Part shown: positions 53,724 to 62,609 of the stretch, piece by piece
Layout of the letters: each line of letters opens with the position of its first letter
How positions within the stretch are numbered: the first letter of the stretch is position 1
Assembly (NCBI GenBank): GCA_035559595.1
Contig: DATMBF010000005.1
Span: forward strand, 200,887 to 264,886
Origin: DATMBF01 sp035559595
GTDB taxonomy: Bacteria > Bacteroidota > Ignavibacteria > UBA10030
Direction of reading: 5' to 3'
Length of the DNA stretch: 64,000 nucleotides
The notes under the pieces: model-generated
Seen by the model: only the letters and a program-made list of their open reading frames with translations
Databases searched by the model: none
What the model was told of the DNA's origin: nothing
Made by a program: the position numbers and the translations under genes

Positions 53724-54413
53724 ATGCGATTCATGATGCTGTTTGCCTCCGTACTCTGTTTCACGTTTGTCCTTGTTGCGGGTGACGTTACAGGGAAGAT
53801 TGTCTTCGAGGGGGCGGCGCCGACACCTGCCCGCCTGCGCATGGATGCCGATCCGGTCTGTAAACGAGCTCATAAGGAGCCTGTTGTCGGTGAGGAAGTT
53901 GTGGTCAACAAGAATGGGACGCTGAAAAACGTCATCGTTTATGTCAAAGATGGATTGGGTGGAAAGAAGTTCGATCCCCCCAAGGAGAAAAAATTGTTTG
54001 ATCAGATCGGCTGTGTCTATACGCCACACGTTCTGGGTGTTATGACCGGTCAGGAAGTTGACATCGTGAACAGCGATCCGACGCTTCATAACGTCCATAC
54101 ACTCTCAAAAGAGAATCCCTCGTTCAATCGCGCTCAGCCGATGAAAGGGATGCGGATGACGGAGAAATTCATGAAACCGGAAATCTTCAAAGTGAAATGT
54201 GAGGTCCACACGTGGATGGGCGCCTACATCGGAGTTTTCTCGCACCCGTACTACGCCGTAACAGGCAATGATGGCTCATACACGCTGAAGGGACTTCCGG
54301 CTGGCGAGTACACCGTTGAGGCGTGGCACGAGAAATATGGCACGCAGCAGAGCAAGGTGAAGGTTGACGCAAGCGGCAAGGTCACGGCCGACTTTAAATA
54401 CAAAGGAAACTAA
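53724..54413 (+). CDS. Periplasmic cupredoxin-like protein with C-terminal beta domain
   Basis: A 229-residue exported protein (signal peptide about 1-20). Residues 20-170 form a cupredoxin-like domain: His122 or His125 in LHNVH and Cys159, His162, Met165 in CEVHTWM match a type-1 copper site (C-x2-H-x2-M). Residues 175-225 (AVTGNDGSYTLKGLPAGEYTVEAW) resemble the carboxypeptidase regulatory-like domain. Its place between the octaheme cytochrome and coxA suggests an electron carrier; copper binding is predicted from the motif. Confidence 0.78.
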   Translation: MRFMMLFASVLCFTFVLVAGDVTGKIVFEGAAPTPARLRMDADPVCKRAHKEPVVGEEVVVNKNGTLKNVIVYVKDGLGGKKFDPPKEKKLFDQIGCVYTPHVLGVMTGQEVDIVNSDPTLHNVHTLSKENPSFNRAQPMKGMRMTEKFMKPEIFKVKCEVHTWMGAYIGVFSHPYYAVTGNDGSYTLKGLPAGEYTVEAWHEKYGTQQSKVKVDASGKVTADFKYKGN

Positions 54414-54435
54414 TTCCATCAAAGGAGCATAGTCT

Positions 54436-56337
54436 GTGGCAAACGTCGCGACGGCACACCACGATACTGCCCATCACCAGGAAGAAGAACTTGGTTTCTG
54501 GCGGAAGTACGTCTTCTCGATCGACCATAAGGTCATCGGGTTGCAGTACATGTTTACTGCACTGGTCTTCTTATTTCTCGGCTTTACTCTCATGATGCTG
54601 ATGCGCTGGCAACTTGCCTACCCGGGGGAGCCCCTTCCTGGTGAGATCTTCATTGGACTCCCTGCCGTCATCGGGGTGGCTCTTCTTCTGATAGGACGCT
54701 GGCAACGCAAGCTTACGAGTCTGATTGGGATGATCTTCCTCGGTCTAGCAGGACTCGTCTGGTACATGGTGACGGACGAGGTGTTGATGCCCGGAGGGGT
54801 GATGCTTCCTGAACTCTACAACTCCTTTGGCGCGATGCACGGGACAATCATGGTGTTCCTTGGGGTTGTTCCACTTGCCGTCGGCGCCTTCGGCAACTAC
54901 CTCGTCCCGCTTCAAATCGGTGCGCCCGATATGGCGTTTCCCAAGCTGAACGCCACCAGTTACTGGTCGTACTTTCTCGGCGGCGTGACGATGTTGGTGA
55001 GCTTTTTTGTTCCCGGCGGTGCCGCGAATTCTGGCTGGACATCCTACGCCCCGCTCTCCGTCATTGCCACGCAAGGTCAAACGCTTTGGCTAATCGGGAT
55101 GATCTTCTTGATCACATCGTCTCTGCTGGGGTCTGTGAATTTTATCGTCACGATCATTCAACTCCGCGCCGCAGGGATGACTTTTATGCGCTTGCCCTTC
55201 TTCGTGTGGGCGCAATTCATCACATCGTTCCTGTTGTTGCTCGCTTTCCCGCCGCTAGAGGCCGCGGGCATTATGCAACTCCTCGACCGTGTGGTGGGGA
55301 CAAGCTTCTTCATGCCCAGCGGCCTTGTGGTAAGTGGACAGGCTCTTCCATACGCCGGCGGCGGCAGTCCGCTGCTCTGGCAACATCTTTTCTGGTTTCT
55401 TGCACACCCCGAGGTGTACGTGTTGATTCTGCCCGCCATGGGAATCGTCGCTGAGGTCATTGCCAATAACACGCGTAAGCCGCTGTGGGGCTACAAGTCG
55501 ATGGTGTATGCCGCGATCTTTCTCGGCTTTATGTCCTTTATTGTCTGGGCGCACCATATGTTCATGACCGGTATGGGGACGGTGATTAGCACTTTCTTCC
55601 AGACAACGACGATGATTATTTCGATTCCCTCGGTCATTATCCTCACTGCTCTTGTCATTTCGCTGTGGGGTGGATCAATCCGCTTCAGCGTTCCTATGCT
55701 TTTCGCGCTTGCCTTCCTCCCGATGTTTGGGATCGGCGGACTCACAGGGTTGCCGTTAGGTCTGGCCCCGACCGATATCCATTTACATGATACGTACTAC
55801 GTCATCGGCCATTTCCACTATGTTGTTGCCCCCGGGACGATCTTTGCCCTCTTTGCGGGACTCTATTATTGGTTCCCGAAAGTTACCGGGAGGCAAATGA
55901 ACGAAACGCTCGGCAGAATTCACTTCATCGGGTCATTCATTTGTATGAATGTGATCTTCATGCCGATGTTTATCCAGGGACTTGCCGGTGTCTCTCGAAG
56001 GCTTTACGACGGCGGTGCCCAATACAGTCACGCACAGGGGGTGCTGTATTTGAATGAAGTCATGTCTGTTGGTGCGTGGGCACTCGGGGTGTTTCAGCTC
56101 TTCTTCATCTTCAACTTTTTCTGGAGTATCAAGAAGGGAAAAGAGGCGAAGGAGAATCCATGGGATGCGACAACCCTCGAGTGGGCAACACCGACGCCAC
56201 CTCCTCATGGAAACTTCCTCACACTGCCCGAAGTTCATCGGGGCCCTTACGAGTACAGCGTGCCCGGGCATGATCGTGATTTTGTCCCACAGCACGTTGA
56301 TGGTCAACTGAGATCCACCAAAACCCAAAAGGTGTAG
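54436..56337 (+). CDS. coxA: Cytochrome c oxidase subunit I
   Basis: Heme a/a3-CuB subunit of the proton-pumping terminal oxidase. 633 residues, about twelve helices. Heme ligand in FGAMHGTIMVF, CuB and cross-linked Tyr in FLAHPEVYVLILP (with the D-channel Glu), CuB histidines in WAHHMF and heme ligands in GHFHYVVAPG mark an A-type oxidase. Starts at GTG 54436 after a GGAG. A proline-rich C-terminal tail extends past the last helix. Confidence 0.96.
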   Translation: MANVATAHHDTAHHQEEELGFWRKYVFSIDHKVIGLQYMFTALVFLFLGFTLMMLMRWQLAYPGEPLPGEIFIGLPAVIGVALLLIGRWQRKLTSLIGMIFLGLAGLVWYMVTDEVLMPGGVMLPELYNSFGAMHGTIMVFLGVVPLAVGAFGNYLVPLQIGAPDMAFPKLNATSYWSYFLGGVTMLVSFFVPGGAANSGWTSYAPLSVIATQGQTLWLIGMIFLITSSLLGSVNFIVTIIQLRAAGMTFMRLPFFVWAQFITSFLLLLAFPPLEAAGIMQLLDRVVGTSFFMPSGLVVSGQALPYAGGGSPLLWQHLFWFLAHPEVYVLILPAMGIVAEVIANNTRKPLWGYKSMVYAAIFLGFMSFIVWAHHMFMTGMGTVISTFFQTTTMIISIPSVIILTALVISLWGGSIRFSVPMLFALAFLPMFGIGGLTGLPLGLAPTDIHLHDTYYVIGHFHYVVAPGTIFALFAGLYYWFPKVTGRQMNETLGRIHFIGSFICMNVIFMPMFIQGLAGVSRRLYDGGAQYSHAQGVLYLNEVMSVGAWALGVFQLFFIFNFFWSIKKGKEAKENPWDATTLEWATPTPPPHGNFLTLPEVHRGPYEYSVPGHDRDFVPQHVDGQLRSTKTQKV

Positions 56338-56342
56338 AGACT

Positions 56343-56933
56343 ATGCAGATTCCATATACCGTTACCGCGCGTCCCGATACGGGTGTCTACAATGCGAAGC
56401 TGGGAGTTTGGCTCTTCCTTGCTTCCGAAGTCATGCTCTTCGGCGCGCTCTTTTCTTCATACATTTTGCTCCGGGTCGGAGCTCCGACGTGGCCCCATGG
56501 GTATGAGTTGCTTAATGTACCCCTAGCGACATTCAATACCGTTGTTCTTATTACGTCGAGTATCACGATGGTCATGTCCTGGGCTTCACTCATGGTCAAA
56601 GACTTTCGGAAGTACAGGATCTACATGGGAAGCACGTTCCTGCTCGGGCTGGTCTTCTTGATTGTCAAGGCCTTTGAATATGGGGCGAAGTTCGGGCTTG
56701 GAATCTATCCGGCCGAAAATACCTTTTATGCGATCTACTTTACACTGACCGGCTTGCATGGACTCCACGTTGTCGGTGGGATGATCGTTAACGCGTATTT
56801 CTGGGGTCCCGGGAGCAAAATGTGGCATACCGATCCGGTACGCTTCACGAACCGGGTCGAAGTGGCGGGCCTGTACTGGCACTTTGTTGATCTCGTCTGG
56901 ATCTTTCTCTTTCCATCACTCTACCTGTTGTAG
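56343..56933 (+). CDS. coxC: Cytochrome c oxidase subunit III
   Basis: A 196-residue five-helix subunit III; KLGVWLFLASEVMLFGALFSSY and LTGLHGLHVVGG...YWHFVDLVWIFLFP are conserved landmarks. Five bases after coxA. Stabilises proton pumping in the complex. Confidence 0.93.
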   Translation: MQIPYTVTARPDTGVYNAKLGVWLFLASEVMLFGALFSSYILLRVGAPTWPHGYELLNVPLATFNTVVLITSSITMVMSWASLMVKDFRKYRIYMGSTFLLGLVFLIVKAFEYGAKFGLGIYPAENTFYAIYFTLTGLHGLHVVGGMIVNAYFWGPGSKMWHTDPVRFTNRVEVAGLYWHFVDLVWIFLFPSLYLL

Positions 56934-56942
56934 GAGAGAACT

Positions 56943-57245
56943 ATGGATCAAACCCAAACCATTGATTTCAAGAAGCATGTTCGAACCTACATTGCCGTCT
57001 TTGTTGCCTTGATGGCATTGACGGTAGTGACCGTAGCGGTCTCGTACCTTCACTTACCCATCACCGCCGCTGTCGTTGTAGCGCTCATCATCGCAGGTGT
57101 TAAGGGATCGTTGGTGGCTTCGTATTTCATGCATTTGATTTCTGAACGGAAGCTGATTTACTGGACCCTTGCGTTGACGTTCATCTTTTTTCTCGCATTA
57201 ATGTTGTTACCGCTTGGTAGCGAGTCTGATAAGATCGTAAACTAA
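56943..57245 (+). CDS. Cytochrome c oxidase subunit IV (prokaryotic)
   Basis: A 100-residue protein with three transmembrane helices; VTVAVSYLHLP, IAGVKGSLVASYFMHLISERK and the final helix match the COX4_pro / CtaF-type small subunit. Nine bases after coxC. Confidence 0.85.
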   Translation: MDQTQTIDFKKHVRTYIAVFVALMALTVVTVAVSYLHLPITAAVVVALIIAGVKGSLVASYFMHLISERKLIYWTLALTFIFFLALMLLPLGSESDKIVN

Positions 57246-57250
57246 AGGCG

Positions 57251-57457
57251 ATGTCGCTCAAGATTTTCCATATCCTTTTTATCTCGGTCTCGGCGGTCTT
57301 CTTTTTCGGATTTGGACTCTGGCTCTTGGTCTTCGATTCTTTAGAGCCGTTCGCTCTAGATATAGTTGCGGCCTTGTCGTCATTTGCCGTGGGTGGTCTT
57401 CTTCTTTTGTATGGAAAGCGGTTCCTGAAGAAGTTCAAGAGCGTCAGCAATTTGTAA
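57251..57457 (+). CDS. Small two-helix membrane protein
   Basis: A 68-residue protein made of two transmembrane helices (about 5-28 and 34-55) and a basic tail (YGKRFLKKFKSV). No family recognised. The position between cox4 and the CPVC protein, with only 5 bases to the previous gene, makes it a likely accessory subunit or assembly factor. Confidence 0.65.
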   Translation: MSLKIFHILFISVSAVFFFGFGLWLLVFDSLEPFALDIVAALSSFAVGGLLLLYGKRFLKKFKSVSNL

Positions 57458-57471
57458 GAGGAGACGGAAGT

Positions 57472-57723
57472 ATGAAGCGACGAATTGTCCTTGTCGTATC
57501 GGTTGTCGGATTGTTGTTGGTCAGCTACTCGTATGCAAGTGCGTGTCCTGTTTGCTACGGGCAGACGGATTCGCCAATGGCTGATGGAGTGAATGCAGCG
57601 ATTCTTGTCCTCATGGGGATCACAGGTTCTGTTCTTTCTGTTTTTGTGGCATTTTTCATGTATATCCGTAAGCGATCGAAATTGACACTGAACGGACAAA
57701 TGGATGTTCCCAGCGTAAACTAA
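57472..57723 (+). CDS. Small membrane protein with CPVCYG motif
   Basis: An 83-residue protein: signal peptide or first helix (1-24, ending SYASA), then CPVCYGQTDSPMADGVNAA, a transmembrane helix (about 42-64) and a basic tail. The CPVC pair would face the periplasm close to the membrane. Small CPxC proteins of this shape are known next to oxidase genes, but their function is unknown to me. Preceded by an AAGAGGAG Shine-Dalgarno. Confidence 0.7.
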   Translation: MKRRIVLVVSVVGLLLVSYSYASACPVCYGQTDSPMADGVNAAILVLMGITGSVLSVFVAFFMYIRKRSKLTLNGQMDVPSVN

Positions 57724-57740
57724 AAGGAGAACCTTCCGCA

Positions 57741-58829
57741 ATGCAACAATGGTTAGGGATGCCCATCGACGCAGCAGCGCACGGCGCAGAAATCGATCAG
57801 ATGACGGTGGTGATGCACTGGATCATGCTCATTCTGTTTATCGGATGGGGATTGTTTTTTACGTACGCGATCATTCGGTTTCGACGCACGAAGAGCGTTC
57901 GGGCCGACTACGCCGGTGTGAAAAGTCATTTCTCCTCCTATGTTGAAGGAGCGGTAGCGGTTGTCGAGGCTATTCTCATTATCGGGTTTGCAGTTCCGTT
58001 GTGGGCAAAAAGAGTCAACGCCTTCCCGCCGGAAGGGGAATCAACCGTCGTTCGTGTTGTCGCCGAACAGTTTGCCTGGAATGCCCACTATCCGGGGGCC
58101 GATGGAGTCTTTGGCAAAACGGATATCAAACTGGTGTCAGCCGAGAATCCACTCGGGCTCGATCGCAGCGACCCTGCCGCTAAGGATGACATTACGACGA
58201 TCAATCAGCTTACCCTGCCCGTCAATAAGCCTGTCATTGTCTACCTGAGCAGTAAGGATGTGATTCATAGCTTCGGCATCACCTACCTCCGTGTGAAACA
58301 AGACGCAATCCCAGGAGAACAGATTCCAGTGTGGTTCACGCCAACGAAGACCAATGAGCAGATTCGCGAGGAGCTTACGAAGCCCTATTCGATCAAAGGG
58401 CAGACGGTCAGTGTTGGGCGTGCGGTAAATCGGCTTGCCTTCTTTGAATACAAAGACAAGTCGGGCGAGGTGATCGTGACGGCAGGGGGGTTCATCGGCG
58501 AACCTGAAGTTCAAAAACTTATGGAAGCAGGAATTGACGAGGTTGTTGTAACGAAAGACCATAGTACAATGGTTGCGATGCAGGAATACAAGGATGCCGA
58601 TGGAAACATTGTCGTTGAGAAGGGAGGAAGACTTTCCGATGATGTCGTATTGAAGCTTGTGGCAATGGGTATCACTGAAGTTCTTGCCGCACCAGATACA
58701 CCGTTAGAAATAGCGTGCGCGCAGCTCTGCGGTCTTGGCCACTACAGGATGCGCGGGTTCGTGACAATCCAGACAGAAGAGCAGTATAAAGCGTGGCTTG
58801 CCGAAGAGGCATCATACCTGACACAGTAA
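57741..58829 (+). CDS. coxB: Cytochrome c oxidase subunit II with a repeat insertion
   Basis: CuA subunit receiving electrons for oxygen reduction. 362 residues: two transmembrane helices (about 25-45 and 70-90) and a periplasmic CuA domain. CuA ligands are His176, Cys326, Cys330, His334 and Met337 (CAQLCGLGHYRM). Normally about 40 residues separate the first His from the Cys pair; here residues 205-321 are extra and include two similar 35-residue units (236-270 and 282-316). No fused cytochrome c domain. Confidence 0.93.
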   Translation: MQQWLGMPIDAAAHGAEIDQMTVVMHWIMLILFIGWGLFFTYAIIRFRRTKSVRADYAGVKSHFSSYVEGAVAVVEAILIIGFAVPLWAKRVNAFPPEGESTVVRVVAEQFAWNAHYPGADGVFGKTDIKLVSAENPLGLDRSDPAAKDDITTINQLTLPVNKPVIVYLSSKDVIHSFGITYLRVKQDAIPGEQIPVWFTPTKTNEQIREELTKPYSIKGQTVSVGRAVNRLAFFEYKDKSGEVIVTAGGFIGEPEVQKLMEAGIDEVVVTKDHSTMVAMQEYKDADGNIVVEKGGRLSDDVVLKLVAMGITEVLAAPDTPLEIACAQLCGLGHYRMRGFVTIQTEEQYKAWLAEEASYLTQ

Positions 58830-58896
58830 CGAACGAGCACTCGAACAGCCGTTGCCTTTCATCTTCAACAAGGATGGAAGGCTTCTTTTTTCCATA

Positions 58897-59919
58897 ATGA
58901 ATCCACAATATCAAAAACGCCTTCATCTCTTTGCAGTCTTTACGGCGAGTTGCACGTTGTTGCTGATTGTGGCGGGGGGACTTGTCACCAGTACTGGCTC
59001 CGGATTGGCGGTGCCAGATTGGCCCCTCTCGTACGGTCGGCTTATGCCCCCAATGGTTGGTGGGATCTTCTATGAGCATGGTCATCGGATGATTGCGAGC
59101 TTCGTCGGATTCCTGACTGTCATTCTGGCGATTTGGCTGTGGCGAAGAGAATCTCGATCGTGGGTGAAAACGCTCGGCTTCATAGCTCTGGGAGCAGTGA
59201 TTACACAGGGAATCCTTGGTGGACTTACGGTTCTTTTCTTGTTACCGACGGCTATTTCGGTCAGCCACGCCACACTTGCCCAAACGTTCTTCTGCATCAC
59301 GATCGTCCTGGCAGTGGTAACCTCGCGATGGTGGATTGAGAAAAGTCTGACTCTCGATCTTGACCTCTCTTCGTCGATTCGGACGCTAAGCGTGGCGGTT
59401 GTTGGCTCTCTCTATGTTCAGCTTATTCTTGGCGCTCTCATGCGCCATACCGGGTCGGGTCTTGCCATACCAGATTTCCCGCTCGCCTATGGCCAACTCT
59501 TCCCATCTCTTTCCCTGGAATCTCTTCAGCAATACAATCACCGGTTGATTGCAGAGGACGTTCGCCTTGCCGCCGACGGACCGATTACCGACAGTCAAAT
59601 CATTCTGCATTATCTCCATCGTGTCTGGGCACTGGTTGTGGCAGGATTAGTCGTGAGTGCCGGTTTCAAACTCATTCGCACTGGGGCGAGTAGTCTCAAG
59701 TTTCTCGGATTCTTGCTTATACTGCTTCTTGGTATCCAAATTACCCTCGGCGCTTACACCATTCTCACTTTGAAATCTGTTGTGGTGACGACAGCCCATG
59801 TGGCAAACGGAGCATTGATGCTTGGTATTTCCGTGTTATCGCTTATGATTGTTTTGCGGTTGTCAAAAGTGAAATTTGTTTCCTTCGCCTTTGTACGGAC
59901 GGAGGAACAAACGGCATGA
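58897..59919 (+). CDS. ctaA: Heme A synthase
   Basis: Oxidises heme O to heme A. 340 residues, eight transmembrane helices in two similar halves. Heme ligand histidines lie in FYEHGHRMIASF, VSHATLAQTF, YNHRLIAED, LHRVWALV and TTAHVANG. I chose the ATG at 58897; the frame is open to 58852 but without a family-like extension. Its stop overlaps ctaB by 4 bases. Confidence 0.93.
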   Translation: MNPQYQKRLHLFAVFTASCTLLLIVAGGLVTSTGSGLAVPDWPLSYGRLMPPMVGGIFYEHGHRMIASFVGFLTVILAIWLWRRESRSWVKTLGFIALGAVITQGILGGLTVLFLLPTAISVSHATLAQTFFCITIVLAVVTSRWWIEKSLTLDLDLSSSIRTLSVAVVGSLYVQLILGALMRHTGSGLAIPDFPLAYGQLFPSLSLESLQQYNHRLIAEDVRLAADGPITDSQIILHYLHRVWALVVAGLVVSAGFKLIRTGASSLKFLGFLLILLLGIQITLGAYTILTLKSVVVTTAHVANGALMLGISVLSLMIVLRLSKVKFVSFAFVRTEEQTA

Positions 59920-60839
59920 TCGGAAAGACGGAGGCAGTCATCTCCAAGCCAGCGGTACGCTTTCAGAAAATCCTCGATTACATCGAGATGATGAAGCCGG
60001 AGTTAACCGGCTTATCGGTGTTGACGGCACTTTGCGGAGCTTTTTTAGTCGGCGAGGGAAATTTTGAGGTTCTGCTGTGGGTTGGTTTCGGAACGCTGCT
60101 CGTTGGCGGTGGTGCTGGTGTGCTCAATCAGTATATCGAGCGAGAGTATGATGCAGCGATGAAACGCACGGAACGGCGCCCCTTGCCATTGGGACGCGTA
60201 AGTGGAGGGGAGGCAATCGTATTCGGTGTTTTACTGAGTATTGTGGGGATCCTTGTTTTGGCGATTGGGACGACGGTTCTTGCAACAGCGCTGGCTGTGG
60301 TCACGTGGGTGAGCTACTTGTTCGTCTATACTCCGCTCAAGCGACGGAGTCCGGTAGCCACGCTTGTTGGAGGAATTCCAGGGGCGCTGCCGCCGATGAT
60401 TGGCTGGTCTGCGGCAACAGGCGATCTCTCCGCAGGGGCGTGGATTCTTTTCGCGATACTCTTCTTCTGGCAGATGCCGCATTTCTATTCTCTCGCCTGG
60501 ATGTACCGGAAAGACTACGCGCGCGCCGGTTTTATGCTCCTTCCCGCAATCGATGAGAAAGGATTTCGTACAGGTTTGCACATGATTGTTCATTCCATTG
60601 CTCTTCTACCTGCGGCAATTGGTCTCACGCTTCTTGGGATGACAGGAGAAACATACTTCGTCATGGCTCTCATTCTGACTCTTCTCTTCGCTCTGTACTC
60701 AGTGCTTTTCACCGTCTATGCGAAGAAAGAAAGTCAGTCAGCAAGAATACAGGTCAATCAATACTCGCGGCGTGTTTTCTTTGCATCCCTTCTTTATCTT
60801 CCACTCCTGATGGGATCAATGTTGCTCGACAGATTCTGA
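59916..60839 (+). CDS. ctaB: Protoheme IX farnesyltransferase (heme O synthase)
   Basis: Adds farnesyl to heme B giving heme O, substrate of CtaA. 307 residues, UbiA-type membrane prenyltransferase: the NQYIEREYDAAMKRTERRPLP motif is the prenyl-diphosphate site and YTPLKRRSPVATLVGGIPGALPP is conserved. Confidence 0.95.
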   Translation: MIGKTEAVISKPAVRFQKILDYIEMMKPELTGLSVLTALCGAFLVGEGNFEVLLWVGFGTLLVGGGAGVLNQYIEREYDAAMKRTERRPLPLGRVSGGEAIVFGVLLSIVGILVLAIGTTVLATALAVVTWVSYLFVYTPLKRRSPVATLVGGIPGALPPMIGWSAATGDLSAGAWILFAILFFWQMPHFYSLAWMYRKDYARAGFMLLPAIDEKGFRTGLHMIVHSIALLPAAIGLTLLGMTGETYFVMALILTLLFALYSVLFTVYAKKESQSARIQVNQYSRRVFFASLLYLPLLMGSMLLDRF

Positions 60840-60846
60840 CCCTCTG

Positions 60847-61785
60847 ATGCACTTATCCCCCGCCGTATCAATTAACAAGCTCAGTTTTGCGTACAAGAAT
60901 CGTCTCGCATTACAGGAAGTGACAATCGAGGTTAACCAAGGAGAGATTTTTGGACTCCTCGGGCCGAATGGAAGCGGAAAAACGACGCTTTTCAGAATTC
61001 TGTCGACCATGGCGTTGCCCTCAAGAGGTCAGGCAAGCATCTTCGGTTACGATGTGGGGAACGATTCAGAGTATGTGCGAAGATCAATTGGCGTCGTTTT
61101 TCAGTCCTTTGCCCTTGATAAGAAGCTTCGTGTCCGAGAGAATCTTTTCCGCCACGGGCAGCTCTATGGATTGACCGGGAGCCTTCTACGGAGCCGGATC
61201 GAGTCTGTTCTTCGTTCCTTGGGCATCTGGGAGCGAAAAGAAGAGCTTGTAGAGACCCTGTCCGGCGGTTTGCAACGGCGCGTGGAGATTGCCAAGGGTC
61301 TTCTCCATCAGCCAAAACTGCTCCTCATGGATGAGCCTTCAACCGGCCTGGATCCCGGGGCGCGAATCGAACTCTGGCGCATCCTTTCCCAGCTTCGCAA
61401 CGAACAGAAGACAACCATTCTCCTCACGACACATATCCTCGAAGAAGCTGAGCGCTGTGATCGATTATCCATTATGGACCGAGGCCGTGTGATTGTGACC
61501 GGAACACCGCAGCAGCTCAAGAAAAGCATAGGGGGCGATATCGTCTCAGTTGTTCCTTTTGACCCAGAGCGGCTCACCAAAGGTATTCGGCGAACGTTCA
61601 AGCTCACACCAAAGCTGGTTGATGGGATACTCCACATTGAGAAGAAGAACGGTCACGCCTTTCTTCCTAAACTCGTGCAGAAATTCCCCAACCAAATTCG
61701 GTCCGTCACGGTAGGAAAGCCTACCCTCGAAGATGTGTTCATCAAGTATACCGGCCATGCTTTCGGAGGGGCGGAGCTGAAATGA
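60847..61785 (+). CDS. ABC transporter ATPase (ABC-2 exporter type)
   Basis: A 312-residue ATPase with Walker A GPNGSGKTTLF, Q-loop FQSFALDKKLRVREN, signature LSGGLQRRVEIAKGL, Walker B LLLMDEPSTGLD and a C-terminal domain of about 90 residues typical of NatA/DrrA-like proteins. Pairs with the next gene (overlap of 4 bases). Its place between ctaB and the DUF420 gene hints at a role in oxidase assembly; the cargo is unknown. Confidence 0.88.
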   Translation: MHLSPAVSINKLSFAYKNRLALQEVTIEVNQGEIFGLLGPNGSGKTTLFRILSTMALPSRGQASIFGYDVGNDSEYVRRSIGVVFQSFALDKKLRVRENLFRHGQLYGLTGSLLRSRIESVLRSLGIWERKEELVETLSGGLQRRVEIAKGLLHQPKLLLMDEPSTGLDPGARIELWRILSQLRNEQKTTILLTTHILEEAERCDRLSIMDRGRVIVTGTPQQLKKSIGGDIVSVVPFDPERLTKGIRRTFKLTPKLVDGILHIEKKNGHAFLPKLVQKFPNQIRSVTVGKPTLEDVFIKYTGHAFGGAELK

Positions 61786-62609
61786 CAAGAACACTTCTCC
61801 TTCCAGCCTGGAGTCTCGTTGTTCGTGAGTTGGTTCGATTTGTTCGTCAGCCAGCTCGCGTCGTAGGGATCATCGCATCTCCGATTCTTTTTTGGTTCGT
61901 CATCGGGTCGGGTCTCGGTGATTCTTTTCAGTTGCCAACGGCCCCCCCATCGATTCAGTATCTTGAGTATTTCTTTCCTGGGACAATCGTTCTGATCATC
62001 CTCTTCACGTCGATCTTTGCAAGCATTTCAATCATTGAAGACCGACGCGAAGGATTCCTCCAGGGTGTGCTGGTTGCTCCAATTCCGCGTTCTGCACTTG
62101 TGCTCGGGAAGGTGACAGGAGTTGCTCTTTTGGCCGTGATTCAGGGGTTCCTTTTTCTCATTGCTGCGCCATTCATTCTAACCAACATTTCGCTGTCGAT
62201 CATTCTGAAGACAACGATAATCCTCTTCCTCATTGCTCTCGGATTGGCTGGATTGGGTTTTGCCCTTGCATGGCGTATGGATTCTACACAGGGATTTCAC
62301 GCGATCATGAACCTCTTTCTGATTCCGCTGTGGTTACTCTCCGGCTCATTGTTTCCTCAGGCAGGGGCGGCAGGATGGATTTCCGCATTGATGACGATCA
62401 ATCCACTGACGTACGGCGTCGCGGCAGTTCGGTCAATCCTTTATGATTTTCAAGGCGATTACACGAAGGATATGCCAGACTTTATTCTCTGCATCCTTAT
62501 TACCATTGGATTTGCGGGGTTGATGTTCGTTCTCTCCTTGCTTGCTGCAAGGCAACGGGAGCAGGGAACGAGGTTGGTCGAGTTGTCAAATGCACAAGGA
62601 GGCAGATGA
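61782..62609 (+). CDS. ABC-2 type permease
   Basis: A 275-residue membrane protein with six hydrophobic segments. EDRREGFLQGVLVAPIPRSALVLGK and LWLLSGSLFPQAGAAGW are the hallmark segments of the NodJ/DrrB ABC-2 permease family. Overlaps the ATPase gene and the DUF420 gene by 4 bases at each end, so the three are coupled. Confidence 0.88.
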   Translation: MTRTLLLPAWSLVVRELVRFVRQPARVVGIIASPILFWFVIGSGLGDSFQLPTAPPSIQYLEYFFPGTIVLIILFTSIFASISIIEDRREGFLQGVLVAPIPRSALVLGKVTGVALLAVIQGFLFLIAAPFILTNISLSIILKTTIILFLIALGLAGLGFALAWRMDSTQGFHAIMNLFLIPLWLLSGSLFPQAGAAGWISALMTINPLTYGVAAVRSILYDFQGDYTKDMPDFILCILITIGFAGLMFVLSLLAARQREQGTRLVELSNAQGGR

